DNA of 64,000 nucleotides from Archivesica marissinica (Eukaryota > Mollusca > Bivalvia > Venerida > Vesicomyidae), in contig CM026398.1 of NCBI GenBank assembly GCA_014843695.1, forward strand, positions 15,820,725-15,884,724, given 5' to 3'. Shown piece after piece: positions 32,407-44,341 of this stretch. Made by a program: the position numbers and the translations under genes. A model generated the notes under the pieces. It saw nothing but the letters and a program-made list of their open reading frames with translations. It made no database searches and was not told the origin of the DNA. How positions within the stretch are numbered: the stretch's first letter is position 1; the number at the start of each line of letters is the position of its first letter.

Positions 32407-32548
32407 CGTTTAAACTTTATTTATTTTACAACTATTGCGAAGCAAGTTCTAACAGTTTATATTAATCGTGTGAGAGGAAACCGGAGTACCCGGACAAAAC
32501 CCACATGTCATATCTGGCGACCACGGTACCATCTCACATATACCCCCT
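32407..32548 (-). mobile_element. SINE-X, partial
   Basis: Reverse tail and body: TTTATTTTACAACTATTGCG, AAGCAAGTTCTAACAG, GTGTGAGAGGAAACCGGAGT, ACCCGGACAAAACCCAC and TCTGGCGACCACGGTACC. The tRNA-like head is missing. Confidence 0.8.
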
Positions 32549-34160
32549 TATTTTTCAGAGTTATATAATCAATTCCCCATAATATGGTTGCACCAGCACA
32601 GCTCCTCATTTCACACCACATTTCAGTACCAGGAAATTGCAAATTTTGGTATTCAGTTTTTCAAAATCCAGAGAAGCATGACCAGACCCCTAGGATCAGG
32701 CCAACTGCTGCGATCAGGCCAGTTCTCATCCATGTATTGTTTCAGACCCATGTGGTGTTCTAACATACGCGTTGATGCGTGCAAAGTGGTTTGAAGTCAT
32801 GTTTAATGTTTCAATTTATTCTAGAATAAATTAGCGAACAGGTGCAATGAAAATATTCGCATTATTCATAGAATACACTGTTCTCATTGCATATTGCTGT
32901 CAGCCTTGTGTTTTCAATTTACTTAGCTTATATCAAGTATTCCGGGAATTTAACTGATTGCATGCAAACTGTGTACTCAGTTCCTGCTGATCACATGCAG
33001 CTTGTCGGTTCATTGCGTGATGAAATCACAAGGTCATTGTCGATGTGTAGGTTTCATTCATGAGGTAGTTGCTGATCAGTTCATTTCAAAATCTGTTATG
33101 GTCGAGTGGGAGCATTGTTCTCTTATGACGTCATGCACGTTACGAGTACCATAAAGCGTCACATGACGTGTACTGGTACCGTAAAGTGTCACATGAAAAG
33201 TCAGAATCAATTGTTGCGTTGTGCTCAATTGGGTTGGTGGCATAACTTCTATAGCAAGATTAACACAACGGAGTTTGAGGAGTATTTAGTTCGTGTTGGA
33301 CAATTACAGAAATATAGTTATACATTCCACAGAACGTCTCTCTGTTCAATCTGAGTATGTAAATATTCCTCTGACTATAAGATATTCCAGACCAAATCCC
33401 GCTCCCACTCTAGTCATTCTTACAACTATCTCGTATCGTGCCAACTGAGGAACCGGTGTTGATTGGCTAGTTTTCTACATTCACTTCACCAATTTGAAAT
33501 TTTACCGAAAATACAAAATGCATTAATAGGAAAGTCAACTACTCGTAACTAACGCTGCATGTAGACCCAGTTACACCGAAACATTATAATTTGATAAAAC
33601 ACCTATTTTTACATAAAAACATATTCAATGGCGTTGTACAAATAAGTAAAATAAATATCAAAGCGAATTAATAAAGGACATTTGCATTATACTACTTAAC
33701 CATGTACCTCTTGACGTCATCACCAATACGACATACATTGATAATATAGTAGCCAAACCAATGTTCATAATAAAGGCCAGAATCTCATGTAGCCCCAGTA
33801 ATATCTATGGAGATGGGATAGATATGGCGACAATTTATCCCCTGCATGATATCTAAATATCTAATCTTTGTATGGAGATAATAGGATATTAACCTAAATC
33901 TCTATGAAGGAAAGGGTTACCAGTTATTAATTAAACTCTGAGATAATTAGAATGAAATACAATATTCTAAAATAAATATAAAACTCGGCATAATAATATA
34001 TATTAAAATATTACATTCATGATTAAGAATATAAAACAGTATTTTAAAGACAAACTGATGCACTTGTAGTATCTACAAAGTAAAATTAACATCACTTTCT
34101 ATCTCAGTCACTGCATTCACTAAAACAGTGCATATAATCTAGTAGTCTATTTAATAAACA
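32549..34160. other. No recognised gene
   Basis: AT-rich, 1.6 kb. A small duplication (GTACCATAAAGCGTCACATG / GTACCGTAAAGTGTCACATG) lies at 33147-33195. The 82-codon frame at 33106-33354 has no known motif. Confidence 0.4.
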
Positions 34161-34403
34161 ATATTTATTTTACAACGATTGCGAAGCAAGTTTTAACAAC
34201 TTATTTTAATCACTCTCGTTGGCTGGGGGATGAAAGCGTATAAATGGTCAATCGTGTGGGAGGAAACCGGAGTACCCGGAGGAAACCCACCTGTCCGATC
34301 TGGCGACCACCGTACCATCTCACATACTTCCCGGTCCGAGGATCGAACCCGGGTTGCATTAGTGAGTAGCGAGCGCGCTAACCACTGCGCTAATCGGACA
34401 GCC
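34161..34403 (-). mobile_element. SINE-X, best full-length copy
   Basis: On the minus strand the head is CTGTCCGATTAGCGCAGTGG, then GCGCGCTCGCTACTCACT, then CCCGGGTTCGATCCTCGGAC. The body holds GGGAAGTATGTGAGATGG and ACTCCGGTTTCCTCCCACAC. The tail GAGAGTGATTAAAATAAGTT / CTTGCTTCGCAATCGTTG / TAAAATAAATAT matches the SINE-L tail. Confidence 0.92.
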
Positions 34404-35037
34404 TATTCATACTAATTTACTTGTAACTATGTTATTTTAAAAAGCGCATGTATACTTATTACGTCTAAGAAAACTAGTGCATTTCGGTTATTGCTAAATA
34501 CGTATATTTTGCAGAAACGTTTCTTGGCATCCAAGCGCGCGTGTGGTCAGATTTGCATAATACTAAATAAACGTCGATGTAGTTATTCTTCATTTTATGG
34601 CGCTCAAGCCGTGTCTGTTCGCAATGGCATGTATAAGAAGTAAATTATTTAAATTCCAATTGAAATGTCAAAAAATCGTTTCCAGACAGATGTAAGATGA
34701 ATCCATATCAACGAAATATTCAAAGGGTAATCTCATTTATACTCCAGTTATATATGATTAGCTAGATTCTATTTAAAAGAATATTTGACAAGGAACGGTC
34801 AAAAAGTGGGGATATATTGCCTGATGCAATTGTACTTGATATAGGAGTCTCCGTCCTTGACCTAGTTGTTAAGGTCATTGACTTCAAATCACTTGCCCAT
34901 TACAGCTGTATATTCGAATTAGTTCAAGTGAGGAAGCTATCCGACTGGCTTACGAACGGTCGGTGGTTCTATAATGTGCCCGTCTACACCAATGGCAACT
35001 GTAGAGTCGCCATGTAACCCAAGCTGATGGTGCGGTT
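34404..35037. other. No recognised feature
   Basis: AT-rich; nothing supportable. Confidence 0.35.
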
Positions 35038-35278
35038 TTAACCCTTTCAACACCAAGTAACTCACATGGACTGGTCCATGATATTCATAAACCAATAAAT
35101 GAATCAGAAAATCACATTTGGACAAGTTCATTTATCAAAATGGGTAATTATGTCTAAAAATAGTCATATCACTGGCAAAAAGTGCAGATCCTGATGAGAC
35201 GGCTCGTTACGAGCCGGCTCATCTGGATCTACACTTTTTGTAAGCCTATTTAGAGGTATGTGGTGTTGAAAGGGTTAA
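35038..35278. mobile_element. TTAA-flanked MITE 2
   Basis: A 233-bp element (35042-35274) between TTAA at 35038-35041 and 35275-35278. Ends: CCCTTTCAACACCA inverted as TGGTGTTGAAAGGG. An internal near-perfect palindrome lies at about 35181-35236 (GTGCAGATCCTGATGAGACG with GAGCCGGCTCATCTGGATCT). It has the same architecture as 21552-21800 and related internal words, but different ends. Confidence 0.85.
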
Positions 35279-35898
35279 ACTTAAAACACGAAACCCCGTG
35301 ATTTACTACACTTTCTCCGAGTAGCATTGGTCAGTTGTTAGAATGGTACACGGCAATATGGCGCTCCGTTCAATATACAAACAACTATTTGAAAGTCTTT
35401 AAACATATATTACAAACATCTGCAATTAATATGAAAAATACAAATATACTATCGTCTGCCTGCCAGCAACATGGCCGAAGCGTTGAATTAAAATTATTGA
35501 TTTATTTGAGTTTGTTTATTCCGTCTAAGACATATGCCAGCGGTATGTAATTACCGTACCGTCATTACAGATATAAACGCCACTAGGGTTTCAATCAAAG
35601 AAGCGAGATAAAGCAATTTCTTCAGAAAGGTACCAGCAACATGTGTAGCATATTTAAACTATATCTTAACACAGTAGTGTACTAAATTTCCGATCGGTGC
35701 CTACTGTTTTCTTGCTGCAGTTTTTTGGCCTCAAATCAAGATCAGCAACTTCAACATTGTGTTCGCTTTCATGCAATACGATGTTTGATGATTTCTTTGT
35801 AATGTAGCACATTTAATGTTGCTTTATTGCTTAGATGTGATGCGCTTAGTTACATTTGTTCGTATAATTGATTCAAAAACACATCGGGGCTACGCTCA
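35279..35898. other. No recognised feature
   Basis: AT-rich; nothing supportable. Confidence 0.35.
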
Positions 35899-36100
35899 AA
35901 CTCTATTTAATTTACAACGAATGCGAAACAAACTTAACTATTTATATTAATCACTGTGTATAATTATGTGGTCATAAAACCACCTGTCCGATAGGGATAC
36001 CACCGTACCATACCATCTCGCATATATCACAGTCCGAGGATCGGACCCAGGTTACATTGTTGAGAGGCGAGCATGCTAACCAATGTGCTAATCGGACACA
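35899..36100 (-). mobile_element. SINE-X copy, diverged
   Basis: Reverse SINE-X with tail ACAACGAATGCGAAACAAAC, ATTAATCACTG, ACCACCTGTCCGATAGGGAT, TACCATCTCGCATAT and the head GTCCGAGGATCGGACCCAGG / TGCTAATCGGACA. Confidence 0.82.
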
Positions 36101-36576
36101 CATCAAAGCTTATGTTAGCATGGTCAGATTGTGCTTCTTGTGGTGCAAAGTGGCACCAACAGGAAAAGTCATATGACGACTCTCGTTGTTGGACGAAGAC
36201 TTCATGTACCCCCGAGCTGTTTCTCGGTCACATGCGAACACCCGTGTAGAACAATGAACCTTCCATACGTCATATGAATAGCTTCATCTCATGAACAAAG
36301 TCGACACCTCCCGCGGGATTCTAACCTGTATATAGCGGTGTGTGTCAAATGATTGGAGTCGACGAAATAGTATCTTATCGTAGAAAATAATTTAATAATA
36401 CGTGAATATCCCATCAAATGAAATCAAAAGCCGGTAAACAAAGTATGCAGTGTCACGAACATATATCTATTTATCTATCTATATTTGTAACTGTATGGAA
36501 TTTGAAGGTGAATTAAGATTCGAGTTTAGGCATACATCATCTTCTACGTTACCAAACACAACCGTCTATTTAGTTC
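36101..36576. other. No recognised feature
   Basis: Nothing supportable. Confidence 0.35.
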
Positions 36577-36716
36577 ATACACATTTATTTTTTAGCTCGA
36601 TTGCAAAACAAAGTCTTTCAACTTATATTAATCCATCGCCAGAGGGAGAGAGAAGAGGAAAAGTGGAAATTAATTGTCTTGCCCATGGGCACAATGGTAA
36701 TGGCTAAAGCTGGGCC
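36577..36716 (-). mobile_element. SINE-L, partial
   Basis: Reverse tail and centre: TTTTTAGCTCGATTGCAAAA, ACTTATATTAATCCATCGCC, GAGGGAGAGAGAAGAGG and TTGCCCATGGGCACAATGG. It lacks the ATTCCTGATGG segment and most of the head. Confidence 0.75.
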
Positions 36717-36825
36717 GTCTATGTGCATGGCCAGACGAAGACTCGTTGTCTCAGTTGTTTGGCATAATAATATGTAGTATATTCAATACAGCAGTACAAT
36801 GCAAGTTTGACATCAACATTCACTC

Positions 36826-37096
36826 TTTGGCATGTGTGTGTATGTGTGTGTGTGTATTACGTTTATTTATCGTCGCTACCGGTTGTTCATATGAGCGACG
36901 CCTCCTGAAGAGATTAGTCATTTAATTTTTGGAGGATAGTGCAGTGATACAGACAGAGAAACATTCCAGAGTCTCCTCTGGTTCTCTTACGTGCACGGTG
37001 TAAAACACCGACACGATACTTCGGTTTAACGTCCCATCTGAAAGACTGTTAATTGTATTAGGGTCAGACTACAGATCCGTCTGTTTTGGCATGTGT
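36826..37096 (-). mobile_element. SINE-T with head deletion, 12-bp TSD
   Basis: Reverse SINE-T at 36838-37084. TTTGGCATGTGT occurs at 36826-36837 and 37085-37096. Body and tail are well kept, but the tRNA head is internally deleted: GGGTCAGA joins directly to CTACAGATCCGTCTG, removing the anticodon arm and B box. Confidence 0.9.
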
Positions 37097-37118
37097 TATA
37101 TGCCTATCTATTTATTCC

Positions 37119-37371
37119 AGTCGTGATAGCGCAGTGAACGTGGCAGCACGTTCGCTTCAAGTGTGAGAGGCTGGATGTTAGCGCGCAGCTGTAGCTGTTA
37201 CGAGTATGCCCTTATATAGACATGGCATTTAAATGCCACATTATATTTTGCCTCTTCTCCTTCTCCCTCGTGGCGATGCATACCACCATGAATGAGGTAT
37301 CGAGGGTGATCTAACTAATAGTGTAAGAACTTTTTGTTTCCAATCGAACTAGAAAACATTTGTATCAACTA
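37119..37371 (+). mobile_element. SINE-L copy, diverged
   Basis: AGTCGTGATAGCGCAGTG, GTTCGCTTCAAGTGTGA, a diverged B-box region, a centre with an insertion (ATATAGACATGGC), GCCTCTTCTCCTTCTCCCTC, GAGGTATCGAGGGTGAT and the tail CAATCGAACTAGAAAACATT. Confidence 0.75.
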
Positions 37372-37392
37372 GTCCAGTAATACCCGCCAAAC

Positions 37393-37563
37393 ATTAATCA
37401 CTCTCGAGACCTCATTCCTGATGGATTCAATCGCCACGAGGGCAACGTAGAATTTAAGCGCCTTGCCTAAGGGCACACTCGTAACGGCTCCAGCGGGGCT
37501 CGAACTCCGAACCCTTCGCGCCTGAAGCGAACGCGATGCGCATCCACTGCACTATCACGACTT
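37393..37563 (-). mobile_element. SINE-L copy, 3'-truncated tail
   Basis: Reverse SINE-L from ATTAATCACTCTCGAGACCT to GCACTATCACGACTT. The 3' tail beyond the ATTAATCACT word is missing, and the AGAGAGAAGAG segment is deleted. It lies tail-to-tail with the copy at 37119-37371, separated by 21 bp, forming an inverted SINE-L pair. Confidence 0.88.
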
Positions 37564-38533
37564 CAACTGTGTAATCTTTAAATTATTGGTTGATTATTTA
37601 TATATTATTATTGATCCACACACTATGCACAGTATGCGTTTGTCTTGCCTGATAAATGAAGATAATTGTTTAATTTCATAAACAAAATGATGCAATATTT
37701 AAATATTGCTTGCATGTTTTGTTCAATCAATATCAGCTGCTCTCCCGTTCCGGAGAATATAAAGATGCATATCTGTCTATCAAGACGATTTATTTATTAC
37801 TGTGCGAGGCATAAAATGAAATCAAAAATAATTAAGATCACGTTCACACGAATCTCTAATCTAATCGTTTGGCTTTCTTTATAGTCGCCTCCGCCGAGGC
37901 ATGTGGGCGACTGGTTTCTCTAAGAAGTTTATGTAGTTGCTACGTTGCTTATGCCGACATTTGGTCCAGGGTGACAAGTCCTGGTTGGTGATTGTTTCCC
38001 TCGAACAACGGATCCTTGTTAGGGCCACAACCTCCTCCTCAGTTGTCATCCCGCAGTAGCAGAAACCGGCTCAGGTATCCTCTCCAAGGGTCTTCGTCAT
38101 GTCACGGCATCCATGTGCTGTTCCCCTCATGCCGGATGGGCTCAAACAAAAAGTATGAGAGACGAAGTCTTTGCCGATGAGACAAAGTCTTGAATGAGCT
38201 GCTACTGTGGAAGTGACTATGTCACGACCTGGTCGCACTAATCAGACTCCATGTATAGCTATATTGTATGGATATTGTAGTACAAGTCAATATGTATCTT
38301 AATAGAGAAATATATATGACTGATCTTCAAGAGGTCCACCCTGTCATCATTACCATATAAACCCTAAGATATATAAAATATTAGAAAACAATGTTAATGT
38401 AATTCGAGTTTTTCGCCACAATTCTCTAATTGTCGCACAGGAATTAAGAACATAGACAGGACTTAGATTAGGAAGTTGCTTTAAACAGTATTTATTGCAA
38501 ACCATAAATCATATATAACATACAACGACATAC
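37564..38533. other. No recognised gene; GC-richer patch
   Basis: 37885-38230 is more GC-rich than its surroundings (CGCCTCCGCCGAGGCATGTG...), with a 62-codon open frame at 37992-38180. It may be a fragment of a mobile element, but no motif was recognised. Confidence 0.35.
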
Positions 38534-38784
38534 ATAATGCAAAACAGGGATCGCAGGTTCTATCCCCCGTCTGACCCTAATAAAATTGACAGTTTTTCAG
38601 ATGGGACAGTAAACCGAGGTCTCGTGTCGGTGCTGTACACCGTGCACGTAAAAGAACCAGAGGAGACTCTGGAATGGGTCTATGTATGTATCATTGTACT
38701 ATCCTCCAAAAATCTAAAATGACTAATCTCTTCAGGAGGCGTCGCTCATATGGGCAACCGTAAAACACTCACAAATAATGCAAA
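38534..38784 (+). mobile_element. SINE-T, 5'-truncated, 10-bp TSD
   Basis: SINE-T at 38544-38774, starting at AGGGATCGCAGGTTC inside the tRNA head and ending early (GGGCAACCGTAAAACACTC, lacking GGTAGCGACGATAAATAAAC). ATAATGCAAA flanks it at 38534-38543 and 38775-38784. Confidence 0.92.
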
Positions 38785-39065
38785 GGATCACTTAGGAAGC
38801 TACAATTAGCTTATATAAAAACGTTTTCGTTAACATCCAGTGTCGAGTCTGTATATATTGTTTCCCAAAGATCCCACCCAAAGCATTTATGATATCTTTT
38901 TCCTGTTTGGGAAGTTAATAACACGAATTAACTGTTCTATTTAATAATTAATAGTCAAGGGATGAAAGTCATATTAGGAGTGCTCAATTCGGCTGTGTGA
39001 GCTACAGTCCTATATGATCTGGCACAATTTTTTATTTTTGTTTTTGGAAATATTTTAGGATATTC
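38785..39065. other. No recognised feature
   Basis: Nothing supportable. Confidence 0.35.
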
Positions 39066-41106
39066 TATACTAGATGACATAGAAAACGCACACTTCGGAT
39101 AAGTGTGTTTTGAAATGAAAAAAACATATTTTTAAACATTTTGGAATATTTTTAGTATTCACTTTGTGTTTTGTAATAAAGATGTGATATAGCTTTGACG
39201 GAATCCTTCGTATTTCGTGTTCATGTAATAATAATCATATAATGTAGGTATGCGTATTCTATGTCCTCTAGAATATAATGTAGGTGTGCGTTTTCTATGT
39301 CCTCTAATATATAATGTAGGTGTGCGTTTTCTATGTCCTCTAGTATATAATTTGGTGTGCGTTTTCTATGTCCTCTAGTATATAATGTAGGTGTGCGTTT
39401 TCTATGTCCTCTAGTATATAATGTAGGTGTGCGTTTTCTATGTCCTCTAATATATAATGTAGGTGTGCGTTTTCTATGTCCTCTAGTATATAATTTGGTG
39501 TGCGTTTTCTATGTCCTCTAGTATATAATGTAGGTGTGCGTTTTCTATGTCCTCTAGTATATAATGTAGGTGTGCGTTTTCTATGTCCTCTAGTATATAA
39601 TGTAGGTGTGCGTTTTCTATGTCCTCTAGTATATAATGTAGGGTGCGTTTTCTATGTCCTCTAGTATATAATGTAGGTGTGCGTTTTCTATGTCCTCTAG
39701 TATATAATGTAGGTGTGCGTTTTCTATGTCCTCTAGTATATAATGTAGGTGTGCGTTTTCTATGTCCTCTAGTATATAATGTATGTGTGCGTTTTCTATG
39801 TCCTCTAGTATATAATGTAGGTGTGCGTTTTCTATGTCCTCTAGTATATACTGTATGTGTGCGTTTTCTATGTCCTCTAGTATATACTGTATGTGTGCGT
39901 TTTCTATGTCCTCTAGTATATAATGTAGGTGTGCGTTTTCTATGTCCTCTAGTATATAATGTAGGTGTGCGTTTTCTATGTCCTCTAGTATATAATGTAG
40001 GTGTGCGTTTTCTATGTCCTCTAGTATATAATGTAGGTGCTCGTTTTCTATGTCCTCTAGTATATAATGTAGGTGTGCGTTTTCTATGTCCTCTAGTATA
40101 TAATGTAGGTGCTCGTTTTCTATGTCCTCTAGTATATAATGTAGGTGTGCGTTTTCTATGTCCTCTAGTATATAATGTAGGTGTGCGTTTTCTATGTCCT
40201 CTAGTATATAATGTAGGTGTGCGTTTTCTATGTCCTCTAGTATATAATGTAGGTGTGCGTTTTCTATGTCCTCTAGTATATAATGTAGGTGTGCGTTTTC
40301 TATGTCCTCTAGTATATAATGTAGGTGTGCGTTTTCTATGTCCTCTAGTATATAATGTAGGTGTGCGTTTTCTATGTCCTCTAGTATATAATGTAGGTGT
40401 GCGTTTTCTATGTCCTCTAGTATATAATGTAGGTGTGCGTTTTCTATGTCCTCTAGTATATAATGTAGGTGTGCGTTTTCTATGTCCTCTAGTATATAAT
40501 GTAGGTGTGCGTTTTCTATGTCCTCTAGTATATAATGTAGGTGTGCGTTTTCTATGTCCTCTAGTATATAATGTAGGTGTGCGTTTTCTATGTCCTCTAG
40601 TATATAATGTAGGTGTGCGTTTTCTATGTCCTCTAGTATATAATGTAGGTGTGCGTTTTCTATGTCCTCTAGTATATAATGTAGGTGTGCGTTTTCTATG
40701 TCCTCTAGTATATAATGTAGGTGTGCGTTTTCTATGTCCTCTAGTATATAATGTAGGTGTGCGTTTTCTATGTCCTCTAGTATATAATGTAGGTGTGCGT
40801 TTTCTATGTCCTCTAGTATATAATGTAGGTGTGCGTTTTCTATGTCCTCTAGTATATAATGTAGGTGTGAGTTTTCTATGTCCCTAGTATATAATGTAGG
40901 TGTGCGTTTTCTATGTCCTCTAGTATATAATGTAGGTGTGCGTTTTCTATGTCCTCTAGTTATAATGTAGGTGTGCGTTTTCTATGTCCTCTAGTATATA
41001 ATGTAGGTGTGCGTTTTCTATGTCCTCTAGTATATAATGTAGGTGTACGTTTTCTATGTCCTCTAGTATATAATGTAGGTGTGCGTTTTCTATGTCCTCT
41101 AGTATA
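39066..41106 (+). mobile_element. R36 element, copy 4 (about 52 units)
   Basis: A single inverted unit at 39066 (TATACTAGATGACATAGAAA) is followed by CTTCGGATAAGTG, a compact core (TTTAAACATTTTGGAATATT, TTTGTGTTTTGTAATAAAGA, GGAATCCTTCGTATT) and an array of about 52 units of 36 bp (39238-41106), ending CTCTAGTATA. The array is highly homogenised. Variant units recur at fixed distances: 34-bp AATTTGGTG units at 39351 and about 39493, GTGCTCG units at about 40037 and 40109, and CTGTATGTG units at about 39850 and 39886. This implies block duplication by unequal exchange. Confidence 0.92.
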
Positions 41107-41624
41107 ATTAGCTAACCTATATAAACGCTACATATTTTACTCAACTGTGCGTACCGCTGCCGGAAAGCATAAGTGACATAAGAGACTGGTTCCCCTGCAT
41201 TGACTTGTCTTATGACCAGAATGGATATAGCTCATTGTAACGACAATAGACCGGTCGGAGGTACAGCTCGAACCCGCAATCTTAGCATGTGCATCCCTAC
41301 ATGTTAGTGTTGACGAAAGCTCTTAATCGCAAGATAATTGTGAAGGAAAAGAGATTACAAACTGTCACAGATTTCTTGGACCAACCGCGAAGAGTATGCC
41401 TTTTAATCCACCCACACGCACACATAATCCCACTGTCACCAGTATTATTCCAACAAATCTACACACAACAACAGCAACATTTGTTGCTTTCGATTAAATC
41501 CATTTTCATTCTGTATACAATACATATGTACTGTACATTATGAATGAATAAATACAAACAGTGTATGTATTGCATACAACATATATTAGATGCTTAGAGC
41601 TAAAAAACAATACTAGCAATTATA
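41107..41624 (+). other. Unique sequence, duplicated across the gap
   Basis: By reading, identical to 43128-43645 at an offset of 2021. It contains an 84-codon open frame (41289-41543) with no recognised motif. The duplication appears to be an assembly artefact. Confidence 0.6.
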
Positions 41625-41880
41625 CATGCACTATCAGCAATTACAAATACAATACCAGCAATTATACATGCAATATCAGCATTTACAGATACGATACCAG
41701 CAATTACATATACAATACTAGCAATTATACATGCAATATCAGCAATTACAAATACGATACCAGCAATTACAGATACAATGCCATCAATTACAGATACACT
41801 ACCAGCAATTACAGATACAATACCAGCAATTACAGATACAATGTCAACAATTACAGATACAATACCAGCAATTACAGATA
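41625..41880 (+). repeat. 21-bp tandem array, cut by gap
   Basis: Unit CAATTACAGATACAATACCAG, 21 bp, with variants (TATACATGC, AATACG, CATCAATT). It runs into the run of N at 41881. The same array is complete at 43646-44150. Confidence 0.9.
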
Positions 41881-42880
41881 NNNNNNNNNNNNNNNNNNNN
41901 NNNNNNNNNNNNNNNNNNNNNNNNNNNNNNNNNNNNNNNNNNNNNNNNNNNNNNNNNNNNNNNNNNNNNNNNNNNNNNNNNNNNNNNNNNNNNNNNNNNN
42001 NNNNNNNNNNNNNNNNNNNNNNNNNNNNNNNNNNNNNNNNNNNNNNNNNNNNNNNNNNNNNNNNNNNNNNNNNNNNNNNNNNNNNNNNNNNNNNNNNNNN
42101 NNNNNNNNNNNNNNNNNNNNNNNNNNNNNNNNNNNNNNNNNNNNNNNNNNNNNNNNNNNNNNNNNNNNNNNNNNNNNNNNNNNNNNNNNNNNNNNNNNNN
42201 NNNNNNNNNNNNNNNNNNNNNNNNNNNNNNNNNNNNNNNNNNNNNNNNNNNNNNNNNNNNNNNNNNNNNNNNNNNNNNNNNNNNNNNNNNNNNNNNNNNN
42301 NNNNNNNNNNNNNNNNNNNNNNNNNNNNNNNNNNNNNNNNNNNNNNNNNNNNNNNNNNNNNNNNNNNNNNNNNNNNNNNNNNNNNNNNNNNNNNNNNNNN
42401 NNNNNNNNNNNNNNNNNNNNNNNNNNNNNNNNNNNNNNNNNNNNNNNNNNNNNNNNNNNNNNNNNNNNNNNNNNNNNNNNNNNNNNNNNNNNNNNNNNNN
42501 NNNNNNNNNNNNNNNNNNNNNNNNNNNNNNNNNNNNNNNNNNNNNNNNNNNNNNNNNNNNNNNNNNNNNNNNNNNNNNNNNNNNNNNNNNNNNNNNNNNN
42601 NNNNNNNNNNNNNNNNNNNNNNNNNNNNNNNNNNNNNNNNNNNNNNNNNNNNNNNNNNNNNNNNNNNNNNNNNNNNNNNNNNNNNNNNNNNNNNNNNNNN
42701 NNNNNNNNNNNNNNNNNNNNNNNNNNNNNNNNNNNNNNNNNNNNNNNNNNNNNNNNNNNNNNNNNNNNNNNNNNNNNNNNNNNNNNNNNNNNNNNNNNNN
42801 NNNNNNNNNNNNNNNNNNNNNNNNNNNNNNNNNNNNNNNNNNNNNNNNNNNNNNNNNNNNNNNNNNNNNNNNNNNNNNNN
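41881..42880. other. Assembly gap, 1000 N
   Basis: Exactly 1000 N, a conventional placeholder for a gap of unknown size between contigs. Frames that run through it are meaningless. Confidence 1.
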
Positions 42881-43127
42881 TAGGTGTGCGTTTTCTATGT
42901 CCTCTAGTATATAATGTAGGTGTGCGTTTTCTATGTCCTCTAGTATATAATGTAGGTGTGCGTTTTCTATGTCCTCTAGTATATAATGTAGGTGTGCGTT
43001 TTCTATGTCCTCTAGTATATAATGTAGGTGTGCGTTTTCTATGTCCTCTAGTATATAATGTAGGTGTACGTTTTCTATGTCCTCTAGTATATAATGTAGG
43101 TGTGCGTTTTCTATGTCCTCTAGTATA
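42881..43127 (+). repeat. 36-bp R36 array, about 7 units, at contig start
   Basis: Seven R36 units. The penultimate unit has the same GTACG variant as the one at about 41041. The array is followed by the same unique sequence, so this is very likely the same array end as 41106 seen in a second contig. Confidence 0.85.
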
Positions 43128-43645
43128 ATTAGCTAACCTATATAAACGCTACATATTTTACTCAACTGTGCGTACCGCTGCCGGAAAGCATAAGTGACAT
43201 AAGAGACTGGTTCCCCTGCATTGACTTGTCTTATGACCAGAATGGATATAGCTCATTGTAACGACAATAGACCGGTCGGAGGTACAGCTCGAACCCGCAA
43301 TCTTAGCATGTGCATCCCTACATGTTAGTGTTGACGAAAGCTCTTAATCGCAAGATAATTGTGAAGGAAAAGAGATTACAAACTGTCACAGATTTCTTGG
43401 ACCAACCGCGAAGAGTATGCCTTTTAATCCACCCACACGCACACATAATCCCACTGTCACCAGTATTATTCCAACAAATCTACACACAACAACAGCAACA
43501 TTTGTTGCTTTCGATTAAATCCATTTTCATTCTGTATACAATACATATGTACTGTACATTATGAATGAATAAATACAAACAGTGTATGTATTGCATACAA
43601 CATATATTAGATGCTTAGAGCTAAAAAACAATACTAGCAATTATA
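43128..43645 (+). other. Second copy of 41107-41624
   Basis: See 41107-41624; no base difference was found by reading. Confidence 0.6.
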
Positions 43646-44150
43646 CATGCACTATCAGCAATTACAAATACAATACCAGCAATTATACATGCAATATCAG
43701 CATTTACAGATACGATACCAGCAATTACATATACAATACTAGCAATTATACATGCAATATCAGCAATTACAAATACGATACCAGCAATTACAGATACAAT
43801 GCCATCAATTACAGATACACTACCAGCAATTACAGATACAATACCAGCAATTACAGATACAATGTCAACAATTACAGATACAATACCAGCAATTACAGAT
43901 ATAATACCAGCCATTACATATACAATGCCATCAATTACAGATACAATACCAGCAATTACAGATACAATATCAGCAATTACAGATACAATACCAGCCATTA
44001 CATATACAATGCCATCAATTACAGATACAATACCAGCAATTACAGATACAATACCAGCCATTACATATACAATGCCATCAATTACAGATACAATGCCAGC
44101 AATTACAGATACAATACCAGCAATTACATATACAATGCCAGCAATTAAAA
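43646..44150 (+). repeat. 21-bp tandem array, about 24 units
   Basis: Full form of the CAATTACAGATACAATACCAG array, with a higher-order pattern of roughly three to four units in which AGCCATTACATATACAATGC recurs (about 43909, 43994 and 44056). Open frames on both strands (for example 43582-44148) are by-products of the 21-bp period. Confidence 0.93.
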
Positions 44151-44341
44151 GTATCCCAACAAGTCCACATACAGTAAACACCCCAAACAGATCCATCCAA
44201 TGTCAATATTTTAATACTTAATTGCGTGACCAATATCAACCAAGTTGGAACAAGTGTTCATTGACTGTGCTACTTCTGTAAGTACGACTCTAAGAATAAT
44301 ATTGACCCAACACGATGCCAAATATCGACATAAACTGTTTA

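Noticed and set aside
39643..40887. 414-codon open frame with a 12-residue repeat (VRFLCPLVYNVG); also 28060-28671
   Set aside because: The 36-bp unit is a multiple of three and has no stop in this frame. Variants of 34 or 35 bp and a near-identical array in inverted orientation elsewhere show it is a noncoding array.
41561..43128. Frames of 378-465 codons crossing 41881-42880
   Set aside because: They exist only because N codons were not read as stops.
43582..44196. Proteins from 188-191-codon frames on both strands
   Set aside because: Caused by the 21-bp period; both strands are open with repetitive low-complexity translation.
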